DNA of 64,000 bases, taken from positions 4,340,001 through 4,404,000 of the forward strand of contig NZ_CP107567.1 in NCBI RefSeq assembly GCF_025854275.1, written 5' to 3'. The position numbers and the translations under genes were made by a program. The notes under the pieces were generated by a model. That model was not told the origin of the DNA, made no database searches, and worked only from the letters and a program-made list of their open reading frames with translations. The first letter of the stretch is position 1. Every line of letters begins with the position of its first letter. The stretch comes from Streptomyces peucetius. Lineage in GTDB: Bacteria; Actinomycetota; Actinomycetes; Streptomycetales; Streptomycetaceae. This document shows, one piece after another, positions 16,970 to 24,721 of the stretch.

Positions 16970-19342
16970 TCAGACCCGGGACTTCTCCAGTGCCGAGGGG
17001 GTCGGAGCCACCTTGTCGAAGACCTCCTCGATCTCGTGCTCCGCAGTGCTGGTGAGGAGGTATGCCTGCGCCTCGCCGACGTGGAAATACATCCCGTGGA
17101 GTTGGAGGGACCCCTCCGCGAGCCGCCGTGCCACCGACTCATGGGCCCGCAGGTGCTCCAGCTGCTGGACCACATTGGTCAGGCACAGTTGCTCCACCGC
17201 GTCGGTCGGCAGACGGCCGGAGATCCTGGCCCAGGCGCGGTGGCGGTTCTCCATCCGCCGCAGGCTGGGGCGGGCGTGCCGCAGCCAGCGGGCGAGCGGT
17301 GTGCGGGTACCGTCCGGCGGGCTGTTCAGCAGCGCCTGTATCGCCCCGCAACCCGAGTGCCCGCAGACGGTGATCGAGTCCACCCCGAGGATGTCGACCG
17401 CGTACTCGATCGCGGCCGCGACGGAGTCGTCCGCACTCTCCTCACCGGGCGGTGGCACGAGATTGCCGACGTTGCGCACGGTGAACAGGTCGCCAGGACC
17501 ACTTGCCGTGATCATGCTGGTCACCAGGCGGGAGTCCGCACAGGTGATGAAGAGCTGCGACGGACGCTGGCCCTCGCGCGCCAGCCGCGCCAGCTCGTCG
17601 CGTACCAGTGGAGCGGTGTTGCGCTGGAAGGAGCTGAGCCCGCTGGCGAGATGATGCGCCTCCGTGTCGCCAGGCCGCTCGTCGCAGTGATGGTTGCGCC
17701 AAGGCGTCCACGGCCGGCAGCAGCCGTGGGTCTCGTCGGCGGGCTCGCTGATCCGGCCCCCGGCCCGGCCGGTCACCTCCACCTTGCCGCCCTGCGCGGT
17801 GTGCGCGGTCTGCCAGTCGTGCAGGGCCTCGTACGCCGCGTGGTCCATGAAGGAACCGTCCAGCTCGACCGCGCACGGCGCTCCCGGCGGGACCTGGCTC
17901 AGCACTCTGCTCAGTCTGGGTACGGCCAGGAAGGTCAGCTGACCCCGGGCGCGGACCCTGTGGACGCCGTCCTGCTCCTCCACCGTGATCCGGGTCCGCG
18001 TCAGCCGGTGCAGCGCGACCGCCACGGCCACCGCGATGCCGATGACGACGCCCTCCAGCACGCCGGTGAGGACGACCGCGCCCAGCGTGGCCGCGTAGAC
18101 GAGCACCTCACGGTTCTTCCTGACGCTGCGCAGATGGGTGATGTTGACCATCTGCACGCCCACGACCATGACCAGCGCCGCCAGCGCGGCCAGCGGGATC
18201 AGATCGAGCACCGGGACCAGCAGCAGGGCCGCGACCACGATCCACAGCCCGTGCAGCATGGTGGAGTGACGGCTGACCGCGCCCGCGGCCACATTGGCCG
18301 AGCTGCGCACGGCGACGCCAGTGATCGGCAGTCCTCCGAGTGCGCCGGAGACGACGTTCGCGGCGCCCTGACCGGCGAGTTCGCGGTCGAGATCGGCGCG
18401 GGGAAGGCGGACGCGCGGCTTCTTGCGGGCGGCGGCCAGCTTGTCGATGGCGACCGCCGACAACAGCGACTCCACGCTCGCGACGAGCGTGATGGTGAGA
18501 ACCGCGGCGAGCAGGCCGAGGACCGGCCCCTCGGGGACCTCGGGCAACGCGTGCGAACGCCACGACGGCAGGTCGACACGCGGTTGGTGCAGGTCCGCGA
18601 GCGTCGCGAGCGCGGTGGCCGCGGCCACCGCGGCAAGGGCGGCCGGGACGATCCGGACGATCCTGCCGGCACGGCCGGGGACGCGTGGCCAGATCAACAG
18701 CACGGCGACGGTCAGGATGCTGACGGAGAGAGCGGCCGGATGCAGGTCGCTCAACCGGGCGGGCAGAGCGACCACGTTGCTCACGGCAGAGCTCTGCGGC
18801 ATACCGCCGAGGACGATGTGGAGTTGGGCGAGGGCGATCGTGACGCCGATCCCTGCCAGCATGCCGTGCACGATCGCCGGACTGACGGCAAGGGCGGAGC
18901 GGGCGACCCGCAGGGCGGCCAGGGCCAGCTGGCACAACCCGGCGAGGACGGTGATCGCGCAGGTGGTGCGCCAGCCATAATGCTGGATCAATTCCGCGGT
19001 CACCACGGTCAGTCCGGCAGCGGGGCCGCTGACCTGGAGTGGCGATCCGCCGAGCCGGCCGGCGACGATGCCGCCCACAGCAGCTGCGACGAGACCGGCC
19101 TGGAGCGGTGCGCCGGTGGCCAGGGCGATGCCGAGGGACAGTGGCAGCGCGATCAGAAAGACGGCGATCGACGCGGAGAAATCGGCGCCCCGGACGGGGA
19201 AGCGGCGGCCGTCGGACGGCGGGCCGTGCGGACGCTGGAAACGTGATGCGCGGGACAGCCGGCCCGGCCGGGCGGGGTGGTGCTTCGAGGACTTTTCTGG
19301 CTGGTGAGAAGGATCGTCGGTGCGGGTGGGGACGCAGGACAT
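16970..19342 (-). CDS. SulP anion transporter fused to beta-carbonic anhydrase
   Basis: 790-aa bifunctional membrane protein. Residues about 50-420 form a SulP-type transporter with 10-12 membrane segments (PLSLGIALATGAPLQAG, GGLPITGVAVRSSANVAAGA). Residues about 430-530 form a STAS domain (VELDGSFMDHAAYEAL). A linker rich in His and Cys leads to a beta-class carbonic anhydrase with zinc ligands in ITCADSR and CGHSGCGA. Such fusions are thought to couple bicarbonate uptake to CO2 hydration. ATG 19342 has GGAGGAG about 8 nt upstream. Confidence 0.92.
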   Translation of the reverse strand: MSCVPTRTDDPSHQPEKSSKHHPARPGRLSRASRFQRPHGPPSDGRRFPVRGADFSASIAVFLIALPLSLGIALATGAPLQAGLVAAAVGGIVAGRLGGSPLQVSGPAAGLTVVTAELIQHYGWRTTCAITVLAGLCQLALAALRVARSALAVSPAIVHGMLAGIGVTIALAQLHIVLGGMPQSSAVSNVVALPARLSDLHPAALSVSILTVAVLLIWPRVPGRAGRIVRIVPAALAAVAAATALATLADLHQPRVDLPSWRSHALPEVPEGPVLGLLAAVLTITLVASVESLLSAVAIDKLAAARKKPRVRLPRADLDRELAGQGAANVVSGALGGLPITGVAVRSSANVAAGAVSRHSTMLHGLWIVVAALLLVPVLDLIPLAALAALVMVVGVQMVNITHLRSVRKNREVLVYAATLGAVVLTGVLEGVVIGIAVAVAVALHRLTRTRITVEEQDGVHRVRARGQLTFLAVPRLSRVLSQVPPGAPCAVELDGSFMDHAAYEALHDWQTAHTAQGGKVEVTGRAGGRISEPADETHGCCRPWTPWRNHHCDERPGDTEAHHLASGLSSFQRNTAPLVRDELARLAREGQRPSQLFITCADSRLVTSMITASGPGDLFTVRNVGNLVPPPGEESADDSVAAAIEYAVDILGVDSITVCGHSGCGAIQALLNSPPDGTRTPLARWLRHARPSLRRMENRHRAWARISGRLPTDAVEQLCLTNVVQQLEHLRAHESVARRLAEGSLQLHGMYFHVGEAQAYLLTSTAEHEIEEVFDKVAPTPSALEKSRV

Positions 19343-19629
19343 GGTTCCCGTCTCCTCCGGGGCAGCGCGGTCGCGGAAATGGGGGGCGCGGCCGTGGGTC
19401 ACGGCATGCAGCGGCGGGATGCTTAAACGTTCAGTAAATGGATCGTAATGCAGAGTAAAGACTCCGGCATTATTTTCGAGGCAAATAGGGCAGTCTCTCA
19501 CTCAATCTGGTGATTAGTCATTTCATCGCGGCTCGTCGCCCGTTCTCTCTCGCCTTCGCGATGCGACTTTGACGGCTCCGCATGCACCGTCGTCAGACAG
19601 TCGTATTGGCACAGGAATGAGGTGGGCGG
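19343..19629. other. Divergent intergenic region
   Basis: About 290 bp between the SulP-CA gene and the lipoprotein gene; relatively AT-rich around 19420-19530 (for example TTAAACGTTCAGTAAATG), which suits promoters for both. No gene seen. Confidence 0.4.
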
Positions 19630-20907
19630 ATGTTGGCCGCCACGAAGAGACTCGTCGTCGTCGGCACGGTCGCCACGGCGCTGATCGCAGGTCTCGCCGG
19701 GTGCTCCGGGCCCGGCGGCAGCGAGACGCCAGGTGGCCCGGCCGCCAAGGAAGGCGCCGCGGGGGGCAAGGAAGGCGTCGCGGCCCCCAAGAGTGCCGTA
19801 CGGCTCATCGGCGACGGGTCAACCGCCTTCACGGGCGCGCAGCCCGGCCTGCTCGAGCCGAAACGGCTGAAGCCCGGGCAGAAGCCGCCGCAGTTCGTCG
19901 TCTTCTCCTGGGACGGCGCCGGTGAGGACAGCCAGAAACTGTTCTCCCACTTCCGCGAAGTCGGCAAGAAGTACGACGCGACGATGACCTACTTCCTCAG
20001 CGGCGTCTATCTCCTGCCCGAGGAGAAGCGGGCGATGTACCACCCGCCGCAGCATGCGGCCGGCCGCTCCGACATCGGCTTCAACGACATCGAGGGAGTC
20101 AGGGACACCGTCCGTGAGCTCCGTGCCGCCTGGCTGGAGGGAAACGAGGTGGGCACGCACTTCAACGGCCACTTCTGCGGCAAGGACGGCGGGGTCGGCA
20201 CCTGGTCCGTCGAGGAGTGGAAGAGCGAGATCAGCCAGGCCAAGTCGTTCGTCAAGAACTGGAAGACGAACGCGGGCCTGGCCTCCATGGAGCCGCTCCC
20301 CTTCGACTACGACAAGGAACTCATCGGCGCCCGCACGCCGTGCCTGGAGGGACGCAAGAACTTCATGCGGGCCGCGAGCGAGCTTGGCTTCCGCTACGAC
20401 ACCAGCGGCGTCAACAACCAGGTCTGGCCGGAGAAGGAACTCGGCCTGTGGGACCTCTCGCTCCAACTGGTCCCCGTCCCCGGGCGCGCCTTCGAAACGC
20501 TGTCGATGGACTACAACTTCATGGTCAACCAGTCCGGCACCGTCAAGGGCGACCCCTCGAAGCACGAGTACTGGGGCAACCAGATGCGCGACGGCCTCAT
20601 CCAGGCCTTCCAACGGTCCTACGAGGGCAATCGCGCGCCGCTGATCATCGGCAACCACTTCGAGTCCTGGAACGGCGGCACATACATGCGCGCCATCGAG
20701 GAGACGATCGCGACGGTGTGCGTGCAGAGGGAGGTGGAGTGCGTGTCCTTCCGCCAGCTGGTCGACTGGCTGGACGCGCAGGACCCGAAGGTTCTCGAAA
20801 AGCTGCGCGGTCTCGAGGTCGGCGAGGCGCCCAAGGGCGGCTGGAAGCAGTTCCTGACCACGCCCGTGGCGCCGGCGGCGCCGCCGGCCGAGAAGCCCGA
20901 GAAGTAG
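19630..20907 (+). CDS. Secreted lipoprotein with polysaccharide-deacetylase-like fold
   Basis: 425-aa lipoprotein. The signal peptide ends in the lipobox LAGC at residue 25, followed by a low-complexity Gly/Glu/Lys linker. The catalytic region begins FVVFSWDGAGEDS and continues with EVGTHFNGHFCG and IIGNHFESWNGG, resembling the NodB fold but with altered metal motifs (WDGAG in place of the usual FDDG). So it belongs to the polysaccharide deacetylase superfamily, possibly without the standard activity. It is followed by a strong bidirectional terminator. I know it as a conserved hypothetical lipoprotein in Streptomyces; substrate unknown. Confidence 0.8.
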   Translation: MLAATKRLVVVGTVATALIAGLAGCSGPGGSETPGGPAAKEGAAGGKEGVAAPKSAVRLIGDGSTAFTGAQPGLLEPKRLKPGQKPPQFVVFSWDGAGEDSQKLFSHFREVGKKYDATMTYFLSGVYLLPEEKRAMYHPPQHAAGRSDIGFNDIEGVRDTVRELRAAWLEGNEVGTHFNGHFCGKDGGVGTWSVEEWKSEISQAKSFVKNWKTNAGLASMEPLPFDYDKELIGARTPCLEGRKNFMRAASELGFRYDTSGVNNQVWPEKELGLWDLSLQLVPVPGRAFETLSMDYNFMVNQSGTVKGDPSKHEYWGNQMRDGLIQAFQRSYEGNRAPLIIGNHFESWNGGTYMRAIEETIATVCVQREVECVSFRQLVDWLDAQDPKVLEKLRGLEVGEAPKGGWKQFLTTPVAPAAPPAEKPEK

Positions 20908-20977
20908 GCCGGGGAGAAGGCGGCGCAGAAGCACTGAGCGCGCCGGAGGCGCCGGCGCACCTCGAAGGTGTTGCGTG

Positions 20978-21020
20978 GGGTGGTCCTCGCCCCGTGAGCC
21001 CCACGGGGCGAGGACCACCC
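20978..21020. terminator. Bidirectional terminator
   Basis: 19-bp perfect stem GGGTGGTCCTCGCCCCGTG with a 5-nt loop between two converging genes (lipoprotein and CooC-like ATPase). Confidence 0.85.
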
Positions 21021-21025
21021 GCACG

Positions 21026-22012
21026 TCAGCCGGGCTGTGGCACCAGGGCGGGTTCACCGAGCACGAAGGCCGGGTCCACCTGCGCCGCCAGGTCGGCGCC
21101 GGTCCTGGCGTTTCCCCAGCTCTCCGCGTTCTTCAGATGGAAGTGCACCATCTGCCGGGTGTAGCGCTCCCAGTCGCGGGCGGCGTACGAATCCTCCGCC
21201 GCGTTCTGCAGTGTCTGCAGCGCCATGCGGTTGTCCGCCTCCAGGAGCTCGAAGCGGAGCGGACGGCCCTTCTCCATGGCGCGCACCCAGTCCGAGTGCC
21301 CCAGGGTGACGAGCAGGTCGTCGCCCACCTCCCCGCGGAGGAACTCGACGTCGTCCGGGCTCTGCACCTTGTTGCCCACGACCTTCACCGCGACGTCGAA
21401 GTCGCGGGCGTACTCCTTGTACTGGCGGTAGACGGAGACGCCCTTCAAGGTCGGTTCGGCCACCAGGAACGTCATGTCGAAGCGGGTGAACATCCCGGAG
21501 GCGAAGGAGTCGGAGCCTGCGGTCATGTCGACCACCACGTACTCCTCGGCGCCGTCGACGAGGTGGTTCAGACAGAGCTCGACCGCCCCGACCTTGGAGT
21601 GGTAGCAGGAGACACCGAGGTCGGACTCAGTGAAGGGGCCGGTGGCCATCAACCTGACGTCACCGTCGTCGAGCCGGACCGTGCGGGCGCAGGCCTCGTA
21701 CACGGGGTTGTCCTCGGTGACGCGGAGCAGGCGTGACCCCTCGCCGGGAGGGGTCGTCTTGATCATCGTCTCGGCCGAGGCGATGCGGGGATTGGAACCG
21801 CGCAGATAGTCCTTGATGAGCGGCAGATGCGCGCCCATCGAGGGCAGCTCGGCCGCTTCCGCCTCGCTGAGGCCGAGGGCGGCGCCGAGGTGCTGGTTGA
21901 TGTCGGCGTCCACCGCGACCACAGGGGCCTCGTTGGCGGCCAGGTGGCGGATGAAGAGCGATGACAGCGTCGTCTTGCCGCTGCCGCCCTTCCCTACGAA
22001 AGCGATCTTCAT
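21026..22012 (-). CDS. CooC/ParA-like ATP-binding protein
   Basis: 328-aa P-loop ATPase with the deviant Walker motif GKGGSGKTT at residues 7-15 and the DADINQHLGAALG segment near 37. CooC-type proteins of this superfamily insert metal cofactors; others position cell components, and the substrate here is unknown. ATG 22012 is preferred over GTG 22018 because TACGCT ends 8 nt before it, fitting a leaderless transcript, while GTG 22018 would fall almost on the promoter. It is divergent from the Fic-like gene, which has the same spacing. Confidence 0.82.
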   Translation of the reverse strand: MKIAFVGKGGSGKTTLSSLFIRHLAANEAPVVAVDADINQHLGAALGLSEAEAAELPSMGAHLPLIKDYLRGSNPRIASAETMIKTTPPGEGSRLLRVTEDNPVYEACARTVRLDDGDVRLMATGPFTESDLGVSCYHSKVGAVELCLNHLVDGAEEYVVVDMTAGSDSFASGMFTRFDMTFLVAEPTLKGVSVYRQYKEYARDFDVAVKVVGNKVQSPDDVEFLRGEVGDDLLVTLGHSDWVRAMEKGRPLRFELLEADNRMALQTLQNAAEDSYAARDWERYTRQMVHFHLKNAESWGNARTGADLAAQVDPAFVLGEPALVPQPG

Positions 22013-22114
22013 GTTCACCTAGCGTAGTGGAGTAATGGCGAGCTGTGGCTACGCGGGGTGAGGAAGGCCACTCGAAGTGGGGAGTGCCCCCTGTGGCGCG
22101 TAGCCTCGCTACTT

Positions 22115-22945
22115 ATGAGTACGAACGCCTCGTCGGCCGATCCCCTCGCCGTCCTCGGCGCCTTGCCGGGCGTCGCCGACTCCGTGGACTCCGTGCGCAA
22201 GGCTGTCGACCGGGTCTACGGGCACCGGGTCATGCGCCGGCGCAGCAACGAGATCACCTCGGAGGCGGCACTGCGTGGAGCCCGCGGCTCCGCCGCCCTG
22301 TCCGGGGCGGACTGGGCGCTGGAGGAGGTCCGCAGGCGCACCGACTTCGGCAGTGAGCCCGAAGCGCGTACGGTCGGTGCCGCCCTGCGACTCACCGCGG
22401 AAGCGGGCCAACTCCTCTCCATCTGGCGACAGTCGCCCCTCCGCGTGCTGGCCCGGCTGCACCTGGTCGCAGCGAGCGGCGCGGGCGACGACGACACCGT
22501 CGGGCGCCCCCGCCTTCCCGGCGAGAGCGTGGACGAGCCGCTGATCGGGGCGCCGTTGCCGGACGTGGCCGAGCTGACGGGCCGGCTGGACGGTCTGGCG
22601 CAGCTGATCATCACGGGCACCGGCGCCCCCGCCCTGGTGACCGCCGCCGTGGTGCACGGCGAGTTGCTGGCGCTGCGCCCGTTCGGCTCGTGCAACGGGC
22701 TGGTCGCGCGGGCGGCGGAGCGGATCGTGCTCGTCGGCAGCGGGCTGGACCCGAAGGCGATCTGCCCGGCGGAGGTCGGCCACGCCGAACAGGGCAGGGC
22801 GGCGTACGTCGCGGCGTTCGAGGCGTACCTGACCGGTACGCCGGAGGGGATGGCCGCGTGGATCGCGCACTGCGGCCGCGCGGTGGAGCTGGGAGTCAGG
22901 GAGTCGACCGCGGTGTGCGAGGCGCTTCAGCGGGGCGCGGCCTGA
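22115..22945 (+). CDS. Fic/DOC-like protein with degenerate catalytic motif
   Basis: 276-aa protein. Helices around residues 45-75 and 120-220 align with the Fic fold, and the segment LRPFGSCNGLVARAAER occupies the place of the Fic motif HPFxxGNGRxxR. The catalytic His is Arg and the second Gly-Asn-Gly-Arg part is only partly kept (CNGLVAR). The usual inhibitory motif (S/T)xxxE(G/N) is replaced by GSAALSGAD. AMPylation is therefore doubtful. Older annotations call relatives 'oxidoreductase', for which I see no support. The ATG lies 8 nt after TAGCCT. A 13-bp hairpin follows the gene. Confidence 0.7.
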   Translation: MSTNASSADPLAVLGALPGVADSVDSVRKAVDRVYGHRVMRRRSNEITSEAALRGARGSAALSGADWALEEVRRRTDFGSEPEARTVGAALRLTAEAGQLLSIWRQSPLRVLARLHLVAASGAGDDDTVGRPRLPGESVDEPLIGAPLPDVAELTGRLDGLAQLIITGTGAPALVTAAVVHGELLALRPFGSCNGLVARAAERIVLVGSGLDPKAICPAEVGHAEQGRAAYVAAFEAYLTGTPEGMAAWIAHCGRAVELGVRESTAVCEALQRGAA

Positions 22946-22982
22946 GGCCCGCGCCCGGCGGCGAAGTCCCGTACACAGGGTT

Positions 22983-23010
22983 GCGGCGGTACCGGTTCCG
23001 GTACCGCCGC
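22983..23010 (+). terminator. Hairpin terminator after the Fic-like gene
   Basis: 13-bp perfect palindrome GCGGCGGTACCGG/CCGGTACCGCCGC with a 2-nt centre, 37 nt past the stop. Confidence 0.7.
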
Positions 23011-23324
23011 TGGCATGAGCGCCGAGTTACCATGCGTCCTCGATGTGTTGCCCATCAGGTCGGGAACTTTGCCCGTCACCTGGTGCGGCTGGCCCGTAAT
23101 CGACGGGTCGACGTCGCGTGGGTGCTCGGTTTTCATGCACCGGTCCGTGGGGCCTTTGTGCGTTAAAGGTGATCCTTTCGGATGTGCCTCGGTCTCGCGG
23201 GCCGTTAACTCCTTTGTACTACTGCGGCCAGGTATGGGAAAGCCCTGCCCGTGCTTCTTTACTTTTAGCTTCAAATACGGGCGAACCTCCAGCCCGCTCG
23301 CGCCCCGGACCTCGGCGGAATCGG
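23011..23324. other. Unexplained 314-bp, relatively AT-rich intergenic region
   Basis: No convincing gene on either strand. It has lower GC than its surroundings and contains competing hairpin elements at 23153-23178 (CCTTT, AAAGG, CCTTT). The HAD gene ends at its right edge, so a minus-strand transcript end or a plus-strand small RNA could lie here. Confidence 0.4.
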
Positions 23325-24197
23325 TCAGAGGGCGGCGGCCTGTGCCGCGGCCTGCGCTGCCATCGTGCGCCTGCGGCTCGTGTACCAGACGAGTCCCGCC
23401 GTGGCCGCCGCCGCTCCGACGGCCGCCATCGCCATCAGCGCGGGCCGCGGTGTCATGGAGAAGGCCGGCAGCCGCTGCTTCAGCCGCACCGGCCGGTGGA
23501 AGTCGAGGATCGGCCAGTCCCGCACGGCCGCCTCGCGGCGCAGCCCGCGCCCCGGGTTCACCGCGTACGGGTGCCCGACCGCGGCGAGCATCGGAACGTC
23601 GGTGACCGAGTCGCTGTACGCGTAGCAGCGAGCCAGGTCGTACCCCTCCGACTCGGCGAGCTCCCTGACGGCCTCCGCCTTGGTCGGCCCGTACGCGTAG
23701 TACTCCACCTCGCCGGTGAAGCAGCCGTCGTCGCCGACCACCATGCGCGTGGCCACGACCCGGTCCGCCCCGAGCAGCTCGCCGATGGGCTCCACGACCT
23801 CGGCACCGGAGGTGGAGACGATGACCACGTCACGGCCGGCGGCGTGATGCTCCTCGATCAGGGAAGCGGCTTCGTCGTAGATGATCGGGTCGATGAGATC
23901 GTGCAGCGTCTCGGCGACGATCTCCTTCACCTGCCGGACGTTCCAGCCCTTGCAGAGTGCGGAGAGGTACGCGCGCATCCGCTCCATCTGGTCGTGATCC
24001 GCACCGCCGGCGAGGAAAACGAACTGTGCATATGCGGTACGCAGTACGGCGCGACGGTTGATCAGCCCGCCTTGGTAGAAGGACTTGCTGAAGGTCAGTG
24101 TCGAAGACTTCGCAATGACCGTCTTGTCCAGGTCGAAGAAGGCAGCTGTGCGCGGCAAGGAGTGGTTTTCCACGAGCTGAGCATATGTGCCCGCCAT
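23325..24197 (-). CDS. HAD-IB family phosphatase with C-terminal membrane anchor
   Basis: 290-aa protein of the haloacid dehalogenase superfamily, SerB-like subgroup IB. The nucleophile motif FFDLDKTV is near residue 20, motif II STSGAE near 130 and motif IV YSDSVTDVPML near 190. A single membrane segment (ALMAMAAVGAAAATAGLVWY) near 260 and a basic then Ala-rich tail follow. It is the counterpart of Mycobacterium Rv3661, also beside ssd and the 6C RNA. ATG 24197 is chosen so that the 6C promoter stays outside the gene; an upstream ATG at about 24251 is possible. Confidence 0.85.
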   Translation of the reverse strand: MAGTYAQLVENHSLPRTAAFFDLDKTVIAKSSTLTFSKSFYQGGLINRRAVLRTAYAQFVFLAGGADHDQMERMRAYLSALCKGWNVRQVKEIVAETLHDLIDPIIYDEAASLIEEHHAAGRDVVIVSTSGAEVVEPIGELLGADRVVATRMVVGDDGCFTGEVEYYAYGPTKAEAVRELAESEGYDLARCYAYSDSVTDVPMLAAVGHPYAVNPGRGLRREAAVRDWPILDFHRPVRLKQRLPAFSMTPRPALMAMAAVGAAAATAGLVWYTSRRRTMAAQAAAQAAAL

Positions 24198-24257
24198 TCG
24201 GCGTACGCCTGGGCCTGTGGGTTTGCCTGAGAAGGCTCTCGGGTACACCATGGAAGT

Positions 24258-24356
24258 CACGGATCGTTCGCGACCGTGCTAACCCGGTCCGGCTCCTCCC
24301 CCCCGAGTCGGCCGGAGAAGACGACCCCCGCTCTCCCCCCCGGCGGGGGTCGTCGC
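24258..24356 (+). ncRNA. 6C small RNA
   Basis: Two consecutive hairpins each display a loop of C residues. The first is CCGGCTC/GAGTCGG (24289-24295 with 24305-24311, one G-T pair) with loop CTCCCCCCC. The second is a 12-bp stem GACGACCCCCGC/GCGGGGGTCGTC (24320-24331 with 24343-24354) with loop TCTCCCCCCCG. This is the hallmark of the actinobacterial 6C motif. A possible promoter TTGCCT-N17-CACCAT ends near 24252. It sits between an HAD-IB gene and ssd and runs in the direction of ssd, as does the mycobacterial 6C RNA (B11) as I recall. The 5' end is estimated. Confidence 0.88.
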
Positions 24357-24586
24357 ATGTCCGGGCACGTTTTCGCCCCTTCGGGCCGGCCCGCAACCAC
24401 TCCGGCGGCTCGCCTTCGTGCCTTGGTGTCACCGGACGGCCCACCCCCGGATATCTCACTCTGTGTAGCGGATGGGCTGCGCTCCGGCAGGTCTTCAGGA
24501 AGGTCTTCCTGAGCCCTTCCCGGCGTCGTCCATGAGGTGACGCGCACTCACCGGTATGAGCTACGGGGATATTCACAAGTGGCTAG

Positions 24587-24615
24587 TTGTCCACAGTTTT
24601 TCAGCAAGATCCACA
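24587..24615. promoter_or_regulatory. DnaA box pair upstream of ssd
   Basis: TTGTCCACA (24587-24595) is a perfect Streptomyces DnaA box; AGATCCACA (24607-24615) is a second, degenerate copy (6 of 9) in the same orientation, 20 bp on. The stretch 24560-24640 is AT-rich for this genome. Confidence 0.5.
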
Positions 24616-24721
24616 CGATTTCTCACTGCGTTGCACGGTGATTCCACCCGCGTAACTCGCGGGCTGAAGGAATCACGGATCTCGATGCGATGCGAGATCG
24701 CAGAGGGAAGGGGTGGAGATC

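Noticed and set aside
23015..23324. Plus- and minus-strand frames in the 314-bp gap before the HAD gene
   Set aside because: Codon use is unlike neighbouring genes, starts lack ribosome binding sites and no family is recognised; kept only as an unexplained intergenic region.
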